From: JBBDXA01 sp040902585
Lineage (GTDB): Bacteria; Planctomycetota; Phycisphaerae; Phycisphaerales; Phycisphaeraceae
Assembly: GCA_040902585.1 (NCBI GenBank)
Contig: JBBDXA010000009.1
Span: 1 to 9,531 of the forward strand
DNA length: 9,531 bases
Direction of reading: 5' to 3'
A program made the position numbers and the translations under genes. Every line of letters starts with the position of its first letter. Position 1 is the stretch's first letter. Positions 4,484 to 9,531 of this stretch are shown here, one piece after another. Under the pieces are notes generated by a model. That model saw only the letters and a list, made by a program, of their open reading frames with translations, was not told the DNA's origin and made no database searches.

Positions 4484-7123
4484 ATGCAAGAGTTGTTGAC
4501 GGGCCATGCTTGCGATGCAGTCCGCCGGTTCTTTCTCGGTGCGGCGATGCTGTTCGCTGTCGCCGCGATGAGCCATGCCGCCGACTCACCTGTGGATTTC
4601 AATCGCGACATTCAGCCCTTGCTGAGCGAGCATTGCCTCAAATGTCACGGCCCCGAGAAGCAGAAGGGCGGTTTGCGTTTTGATATCAAGGATGGCGCGG
4701 TGCGCAAAGGCGATTCGGGCGAAGCGGCGATCGTTGTCGGCAAGGCTGCGGGCAGCAGCGTGATGCGGCGCGTGACCACCAAGGATGCCGATGAACGCAT
4801 GCCGCCCAAGGGGGAAGGGCTCAGCGCGAAAGAGGTTGATCTCTTGCGCAGGTGGATCGACCGCGGGGCGACCTGGCCTGATGCTGCACCCGGCGCGGTG
4901 GTGCGGCGAGAGATGGTGGTCACTGATGAGGACCGCGAGCACTGGTCGTTCCTCCCGCTGAAGAAAGTGGAGCCGCCTGTGGTGCGCGGTGACTGGGCCC
5001 GGGCGCCGATCGATCAGTTCATCCTCGCGAGCATGCAGTCCGCGAAGCCGCGTGCGCTGGAGCCTTCGCAATCGCTCGATGTGCGTCGTCTGATTCGCCG
5101 GGTCTACTTTGATATCACCGGCCTGCCGCCGACGCCCGAGGAGGTCGATGCCTTCGCGAAGGACTTCACGTGGCAGAAGTATGAAGCTCTCATCGACCGC
5201 CTTCTCGCCAGTCAACACTACGGCGAACGCTGGGCGAGGCACTGGCTTGATGTCGCGCGCTACGCCGACTCCAACGGACAGGAGGGCGATCAGGATCGAC
5301 CGACCGCCTATCACTACCGTGACTTCGTCATCCGCGCCCTTAATGATGATCTGCCTTTCGACACCTTCGTGCGCTGGCAGCTTGCCGGGGATGAAATCGA
5401 TCCGGACAACCCGCTCGCCCTCGCCGCGACGGGTTTTCTTACCGCAGGGCCGCACACGGTGCTGGCCGACTCCTTCCTCGAAGAGGAGCGCCTTCAGAAC
5501 AAGTACAACGAGCTGGACGACACCATCGCCACCATCGGCTCGGCGATGCTCGGCCTGACCGTGGCCTGCGCCCGCTGCCACGATCACAAGTACGACTCCA
5601 TCCCCGCGCGCGACTACTACCGCATGCTCGCTGCCTTCCACACCGGCGACCGCGCCGAGGTTCCGCTTGCTTCGCGCGACCAGATCAAGGCCTATCGCGA
5701 TGCCCATGCTGACTGGGACAAGGGCCGCAAGACAGTCGAAGAGTATCTCAGCCGCTGGCTCGATCCGAAGAAGAAGTCGTTGGATGCAACCCTGCGTCCC
5801 GCGAAGATCGATGCCCTGTCGATCAGTGCGGATGAGAAACATCTCCTGCGCGAGAAGCCCGATTCATCCGATGCAAAGACACTGGCGAGGAAACACGCCA
5901 AGGCCCTGGCGATCAGCGATGACGAGTATCGCAAGGCGATGACGGAAGGTGAACGGCGGGCCTGGGCGATGCTGCAGGCATCGGTTGCTGCCCATCGCGA
6001 GAGAGAACCGAAGGCTCCGCCGACCGCACTCGCCTTCCGCGATGGCAGCGATAAGCCTGCGCCGACCTGGCTTTTCCGCAGGGCGGACTTTTACGATCGC
6101 CAGGTGTCTGTCGAGGTCGGTTTCGTGTCGGCCATCACGCGAGGCAAAGCACCCGCCGACTACTGGAACGCCGCGAAACAGGATCGCCCATTGCCCGACT
6201 CGACCTACCAGCGAGCGGCGATGGCACATTGGATGACGGACACGCAGCACGGCGCGGGCCCGCTCGTCGCCCGGGTTATCGTCAACCGCGTCTGGCAGCA
6301 TCACTTCGGCGAAGGCCTGGTGCGCAGCGTCAACGACTTCGGTGTCCAGGGCGAGAGGCCTTCGCATCCGGAACTCCTGGAATGGCTCGCGCATGATTTC
6401 GTATCGCATGGCTGGAAGCTCAAACGATTGCATCGCATGATCCTATTGAGCGCCGTGTATACGCAGGACACGACGTTCGATTCAGCGAAGGCCGCGATCG
6501 ATCCGGAGAACCGCCTGCTGTGGCGCATGCGTCCGCAAAGGCTCGAAGCGGAGATCCTGCGCGACGCGATGCTCGCCGCGGCAGGTTCGTTGAATCTCGA
6601 TCCTTACGGCCCCGGCTTTCAGCCGCCTGTCGCGCCGGAAGCAATCGTCGCCCGCAACCTGAAAGACCCGTATCCGAAGAACCTCAAGGACGGCCCTGAG
6701 AATCATCGCCGGACTGTTTACATGTTCCACAAACGCATCGTGCCGTTCCCGCTGCTCCAGGCGTTCGATGCGCCCGATGCCCAGCAGAGCTGCGGGAAAC
6801 GGATCAACACGACGGTCGCTTTGCAGGCGCTGGCGATTCTGAATGACGGCTTCGTGCGGATGCGTTCGATTGAGTTCGCCGATCGTCTGTTGAACGAAGC
6901 GGGCGACACGCCGGTGAAACTGGTGCAGCGAGGTTTTGAAATCGCCCTTGGTCGGGGGCCGCGCGGCAGCGAGCGCGACGCGGCCCTTGCCTTCATCAAC
7001 GCCCGGATTCAGGAGCGGAAGCAACGCGATGCGAAGGTGACGGAACAGGAGAGCCGTCGGCAGGCGATGGCGGATTTCTGTCAGGCGATGTTTGCGCTGA
7101 ACGAGTTTATCTACGTGGACTGA
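4484..7123 (+). CDS. PSCyt1-DUF1549-DUF1553 planctomycete cytochrome-type protein
   Basis: An 879-aa exported protein of the large planctomycete family combining PSCyt1, DUF1549 (PSCyt2) and DUF1553 (PSD1). A signal peptide spans residues about 14-33 (RRFFLGAAMLFAVAAMSHA). PSCyt1 follows (about 36-135), with heme motif CLKCH (C51, C54, H55) and likely distal ligand M106 in ERMPPKG. DUF1549 (about 170-390) includes GERWARHWLDVARYADSNG and a second CxxCH, CARCH (C362, C365, H366). A charged linker (390-570) leads to DUF1553 (about 572-879), with VARVIVNRVWQHHFGEGLV and GWKLKRLHRMIL. ATG 4484 was preferred over the frame's upstream ATG (4319) because it places the signal peptide near the N-terminus; no clear Shine-Dalgarno is visible at either. 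The cellular role is not established; a periplasmic redox or polysaccharide-related role with the DUF1501 partner is commonly supposed. The stop is 5 nt before that partner. Confidence 0.93.
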   Translation: MQELLTGHACDAVRRFFLGAAMLFAVAAMSHAADSPVDFNRDIQPLLSEHCLKCHGPEKQKGGLRFDIKDGAVRKGDSGEAAIVVGKAAGSSVMRRVTTKDADERMPPKGEGLSAKEVDLLRRWIDRGATWPDAAPGAVVRREMVVTDEDREHWSFLPLKKVEPPVVRGDWARAPIDQFILASMQSAKPRALEPSQSLDVRRLIRRVYFDITGLPPTPEEVDAFAKDFTWQKYEALIDRLLASQHYGERWARHWLDVARYADSNGQEGDQDRPTAYHYRDFVIRALNDDLPFDTFVRWQLAGDEIDPDNPLALAATGFLTAGPHTVLADSFLEEERLQNKYNELDDTIATIGSAMLGLTVACARCHDHKYDSIPARDYYRMLAAFHTGDRAEVPLASRDQIKAYRDAHADWDKGRKTVEEYLSRWLDPKKKSLDATLRPAKIDALSISADEKHLLREKPDSSDAKTLARKHAKALAISDDEYRKAMTEGERRAWAMLQASVAAHREREPKAPPTALAFRDGSDKPAPTWLFRRADFYDRQVSVEVGFVSAITRGKAPADYWNAAKQDRPLPDSTYQRAAMAHWMTDTQHGAGPLVARVIVNRVWQHHFGEGLVRSVNDFGVQGERPSHPELLEWLAHDFVSHGWKLKRLHRMILLSAVYTQDTTFDSAKAAIDPENRLLWRMRPQRLEAEILRDAMLAAAGSLNLDPYGPGFQPPVAPEAIVARNLKDPYPKNLKDGPENHRRTVYMFHKRIVPFPLLQAFDAPDAQQSCGKRINTTVALQALAILNDGFVRMRSIEFADRLLNEAGDTPVKLVQRGFEIALGRGPRGSERDAALAFINARIQERKQRDAKVTEQESRRQAMADFCQAMFALNEFIYVD

Positions 7124-7128
7124 ACTTT

Positions 7129-8574
7129 ATGAACAGCAACGTCAGAACCCAGCACTGCGGCCGGTACCGTTCCATCGCCAATCGCCGGGAGTTCCTTCAG
7201 CGCGCCGGCGGCGGGCTGGGCATGTTGGCGCTGGCGGATCTGCTTCAGGCGCGCGATGCGCGGGCCGCTGAAGCGGCCGCGCCGGCGGACCCCGCGCCTG
7301 TTGCGAATCCACTCGACCCCAGGCCCACCCACTTCGCGCCCAAGGCCAAGTCCGTCATCTGGCTTTTCATGGAAGGCGCGCCCAGCGCTTTTGACCTCTT
7401 CGATCCCAAGCCCGAGCTTCAGAAAAACGACGGCAAACGCATCGACATCAAAGTCTTCTTCGGCAACCCCGGCCCCCTGATGAAGTCGCCCTTCAGCTTC
7501 AAGCAGTACGGCAAGAGCGGCGCGTGGGTCTGCGAGAAATATCCCACCATCGCTCAGCACGTCGACAAGTTCGCCTTCATCAAGTCGCTGCATTCCGAGA
7601 GCGACAACCACGTGCCCGCGCTGTATCAGATCAACACCGGCATCCCGCGCCCCGGTTTTCCCTCGGCCGGCTCATGGATCACCTACGGCCTGGGCAGCGA
7701 GAATCAGAATCTGCCCGGCTACGTCGTCCTCGGCAATAACCAGGGCGTCAAAGGCGGGCCGATGAACTGGTCCGCCGGCTTCCTGCCCACGACCTACCAG
7801 GGCACGCTCTTCCGCGCTGAAGGCACACCGGTGCTCAACCTCAATCGACCCAAAGGCGTGACCCAGGAAGATCAGCGCGCCCAGCTCGACTTTCTCGCGA
7901 AGCTTAATGATGAACACCTTCGCCGGCACGAAGGCGAAGCCGACCTTCTCGCGCGCATTCAATCCTTCGAACTCGGCTACCGCATGCAGCAGGCCGCGAC
8001 CGAGCTGATCGACTTCAAAGGCGAGTCGAATGCCACGCACGAGATGTACGGCCTGGACAACGGCAAGACGCGCTCCTACGGCACCAAGTGCCTCATGGCC
8101 CGCCGCATGATCGAACGCGGCGTCCGCTTCGTGCAGGTCTACTCCGATGGCGAGTGGGACGCCCACAGCAACCTGCGCGGCAACCACACCGACCACTGCG
8201 AAGCGACCGATGTCCCCATCGCCGGCCTGCTCACCGACCTGCAGCAGCGAGGCCTGCTCGAAGACACGCTCGTCATCTGGGGCGGCGAGTTCGGTCGCAT
8301 GCCCGTCTCCCAGGGCAACGGCGGACGCGATCACAATCCCAACGGCTTCATCGCCTGGCTCGCCGGCGCGGGTGTGAAGGGCGGCACCAGTTTCGGCGAG
8401 ACGGATGAGATCGGTTACAAGGCCGCGGTCGATCCCGTCACCGTTCACGACCTTCACGCGACGGTCCTGCACTTGATGGGCATGGATCACAAGCGACTGA
8501 CCTATCTCCACAATGGCCGCAAATATCGTCTGACCGATGTGGCGGGCGAGGTGTTGACGAAGGTGCTGGCATAG
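7129..8574 (+). CDS. Tat-exported DUF1501 family protein
   Basis: A 481-aa protein of the DUF1501 family, which belongs to the alkaline phosphatase/sulfatase-like fold group. The N-terminus carries a twin-arginine signal (NRREFLQRAGGGLGMLALADLL, RR at 19-20) ending near ARAAEAA, so it should cross the membrane folded. Family blocks are present in order: GAPSAFDLFDPKPE (about 83), HSESDNHVPALYQINTG (about 155), WDAHSN (about 344), GGEFGRMP (about 385), GRDHNPNGF (about 400) and a C-terminal HDLHATVLHLMGMDHKRL. The conserved His and Asp residues in these blocks suggest a metal-binding, hydrolase-like site, but no substrate is known. The gene begins 5 nt after the stop of the PSCyt1/DUF1549/DUF1553 gene, the standard planctomycete pairing, so the two products probably act together outside the cytoplasm. 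Length and motif set look complete. Confidence 0.94.
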   Translation: MNSNVRTQHCGRYRSIANRREFLQRAGGGLGMLALADLLQARDARAAEAAAPADPAPVANPLDPRPTHFAPKAKSVIWLFMEGAPSAFDLFDPKPELQKNDGKRIDIKVFFGNPGPLMKSPFSFKQYGKSGAWVCEKYPTIAQHVDKFAFIKSLHSESDNHVPALYQINTGIPRPGFPSAGSWITYGLGSENQNLPGYVVLGNNQGVKGGPMNWSAGFLPTTYQGTLFRAEGTPVLNLNRPKGVTQEDQRAQLDFLAKLNDEHLRRHEGEADLLARIQSFELGYRMQQAATELIDFKGESNATHEMYGLDNGKTRSYGTKCLMARRMIERGVRFVQVYSDGEWDAHSNLRGNHTDHCEATDVPIAGLLTDLQQRGLLEDTLVIWGGEFGRMPVSQGNGGRDHNPNGFIAWLAGAGVKGGTSFGETDEIGYKAAVDPVTVHDLHATVLHLMGMDHKRLTYLHNGRKYRLTDVAGEVLTKVLA

Positions 8575-8613
8575 CGGGCGAACGGTTGAATGGTTCGTTG
8601 TAACATGTCCCGC

Positions 8614-9318
8614 ATGAAACCCATCGTTCAGATATCACTCGATCTCATCGACGTAACCGAAGCCGTGGCCACGGCGGAAATGGCTCTGCGCGCCGGCGTG
8701 GACTGGCTGGAAGCGGGTACGCCGCTGATCATCGCCGAGGGCATGCACGGCGTGCGCGCCCTGCGCAAACGCTTCCCCACCACGCCCATCGTCGCCGATC
8801 TGAAAACGATGGACGGCGGCTGGCTGGAGGCCGAGCTCATGGCCAAGGCCGGCGCGACGCTCGTCGTCGTCATGGGCCAGGCTCACGAGGAGACCATCAA
8901 GTGCGTCGTGCGGGCGGGCAGGGACTTCGGCGTGAAGGTCATGGGCGACAACATGATCACGCCCGACATGGTCGCCGGCGCCAAACGCCTGGAAGACCTC
9001 GGTTGTGATTACATCGTGCATCACATCGGCTACGACGAACGGCGAGGCATTGCGGCGCGGGGCCAGCGCATGCCGAGTCCCTTGGATCAACTGAAGGAAG
9101 TCGTCGCGGCGGTGAAGGTGCCGGTGCAAGCGGTGGGGGGCTTGAGTATTCAACAGGCGATCGACGCGCCGAAGTACGGGGCGCCGCTGGTCGTGCTCGG
9201 CGCCCCGCTGACGATCGATGCGGACGCGTTCAAGACGGCGAGCGGTGATGTGGAAAGTTCCTTGCGCCTGATCTGCGAGAAGGTGCATGGGTATGGCGAT
9301 GTGAAGGTCGGTCGATGA
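8614..9318 (+). CDS. 3-hexulose-6-phosphate synthase-like protein (OMP decarboxylase superfamily)
   Basis: A 234-aa single-domain TIM barrel of the HPS/KGPDC group. Expected chemistry is Mg-dependent aldol joining of formaldehyde and ribulose 5-phosphate, its reverse, or decarboxylation of 3-keto-L-gulonate 6-phosphate. Active-site residues match those I recall for E. coli UlaD almost position for position: D10 (ISLDL), E33 (WLEAGTP), D62/K64/D67 (ADLKTMD) and H137. The segment HHIGYDE fits the H-x-G-x-D pattern of HPS better than the H-R-x-R-D of KGPDC, so HPS-like is preferred. Phosphate-binding loops are VGGLSI (174-179) and LGAPLT (195-200). The start ATG 8614 gives the usual family N-terminus (MKPIVQISLDL); in-frame ATGs at 8605 and 8590 are possible and no Shine-Dalgarno decides. 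It follows the DUF1501 gene by 39 nt with no terminator between. The usual isomerase partner (a SIS-domain protein) is not in the window. Confidence 0.85.
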   Translation: MKPIVQISLDLIDVTEAVATAEMALRAGVDWLEAGTPLIIAEGMHGVRALRKRFPTTPIVADLKTMDGGWLEAELMAKAGATLVVVMGQAHEETIKCVVRAGRDFGVKVMGDNMITPDMVAGAKRLEDLGCDYIVHHIGYDERRGIAARGQRMPSPLDQLKEVVAAVKVPVQAVGGLSIQQAIDAPKYGAPLVVLGAPLTIDADAFKTASGDVESSLRLICEKVHGYGDVKVGR

Positions 9319-9320
9319 CC

Positions 9321-9334
9321 AGCCGCTTGCGGCT
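9321..9334. repeat. Short perfect palindrome between the last two genes
   Basis: AGCCGC-TT-GCGGCT, 6-bp arms with a 2-nt centre, starts two bases after the stop of the HPS-like gene. No T-tract follows, so a terminator is unlikely. Its place just after a stop codon suits a REP-like dispersed palindrome or an mRNA-stabilising hairpin, but a single copy in this window cannot show that. Confidence 0.4.
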
Positions 9335-9367
9335 TAGCGCGACTTCTCGAACAACCCGGAACAAATC

Positions 9368-9531
9368 ATGCCCCAACTCGCCGCCTTCCCCAAAGCCTGG
9401 CTCGACGCCCTTTGCGTTGAGGGTTCGCTCACGGTTCCGCAGTGGATCGAGATGGCTGCGACGATCGGCGTCGATGGCCTGGAATTCTACAGCGGCTTCC
9501 TCGAACTGAAGGACCGCGCGAATTGGAAAAC
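9368..9531 (+). CDS. Sugar phosphate isomerase/epimerase-type TIM barrel (5' part only)
   Basis: Only the first 54 codons are in the window and the frame is open at the edge. The sequence (FPKAWLDALCVEGS near residue 7, WIEMAATIGVDGLEFY at 26-41) resembles the beginning of planctomycete proteins of the xylose-isomerase-like TIM barrel family (AP_endonuc_2 type), annotated as sugar phosphate isomerase/epimerase. GVDGLEF would be an early beta strand of the barrel. There is no signal peptide, so it should be cytoplasmic. It starts 49 nt after the HPS-like gene, on the same strand, and probably shares its transcript. ATG 9368 is the first start in frame with good family-like sequence; the Shine-Dalgarno is weak. 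Substrate cannot be inferred from this fragment. Confidence 0.75.
   Translation, partial: MPQLAAFPKAWLDALCVEGSLTVPQWIEMAATIGVDGLEFYSGFLELKDRANWK

Noticed and set aside
4033..4485. Minus-strand frame (longer form to 4611) filling most of the divergent intergenic region, with an ATG sharing CATG with the plus-strand start at 4484
   Set aside because: No recognisable domain, no Shine-Dalgarno, low-complexity charged and proline-rich C-terminal half, and it runs across the surface-protein promoter side. It could be a decayed gene but I cannot support it as a CDS.
4586..5842. 418-aa minus-strand open frame
   Set aside because: Entirely antisense to the clear PSCyt1/DUF1549/DUF1553 coding sequence; composition (Val/Gly/Arg-rich, no domain) is that of a GC-rich shadow frame.
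7672..8511. 279-aa minus-strand open frame
   Set aside because: Antisense shadow of the DUF1501 gene; no domain or start signals.

Overview
The window looks like chromosomal DNA of a planctomycete (phylum Planctomycetota). It is GC-rich. It carries the phylum-typical pair of a PSCyt1/DUF1549/DUF1553 cytochrome-type protein followed by a Tat-exported DUF1501 protein, a very large PEP-CTERM surface protein with autotransporter-associated beta-strand repeats, and a hexulose-6-phosphate-synthase-like gene of the type found in planctomycetes. These assignments rest on motifs read by eye; no search was run.

Left part (1-1000): this is the end of an integrated mobile element and a chromosomal junction. 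Two small minus-strand genes overlap by ATGA (457-711, then 101-460, a DUF5681-like protein). They abut a 42-nt perfect 3' half of a tRNA-Gly(GCC) gene (678-719) that has no 5' half. This is what a tyrosine recombinase leaves at the far end of an element inserted in the anticodon loop of a tRNA gene, so the element should extend leftwards out of the window to an intact tRNA-Gly. Just right of the junction, a well-spaced Shine-Dalgarno and ATG start a broken N-terminus resembling planctomycete integrases (839-1000). This suggests an older, decayed element in the same site.

Middle (1001-4483): a strong bidirectional terminator (1006-1035) is followed by a 940-aa exported surface protein on the minus strand (1068-3890). 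It has its own sigma70-like promoter (3991-4018) and Shine-Dalgarno (3898-3903). A 593-bp intergenic region separates it from the divergent right-hand genes; it holds that promoter and a perfect 11-bp inverted repeat, but no convincing gene.

Right part (4484-9531): four plus-strand genes are closely spaced and probably co-transcribed. They are the PSCyt1/DUF1549/DUF1553 protein (4484-7123), the DUF1501 protein 5 nt later (7129-8574), a 3-hexulose-6-phosphate-synthase-like decarboxylase/aldolase (8614-9318), and the start of a sugar phosphate isomerase/epimerase-type TIM barrel (9368 to the window end). The first two are exported proteins with no established biochemical activity. The last two look like cytoplasmic sugar-phosphate enzymes. 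No CRISPR array, complete tRNA, rRNA or intact insertion sequence is visible. I did not find a clearly new multi-gene system; the most informative structure is the tRNA-Gly att junction with its integrase relic.
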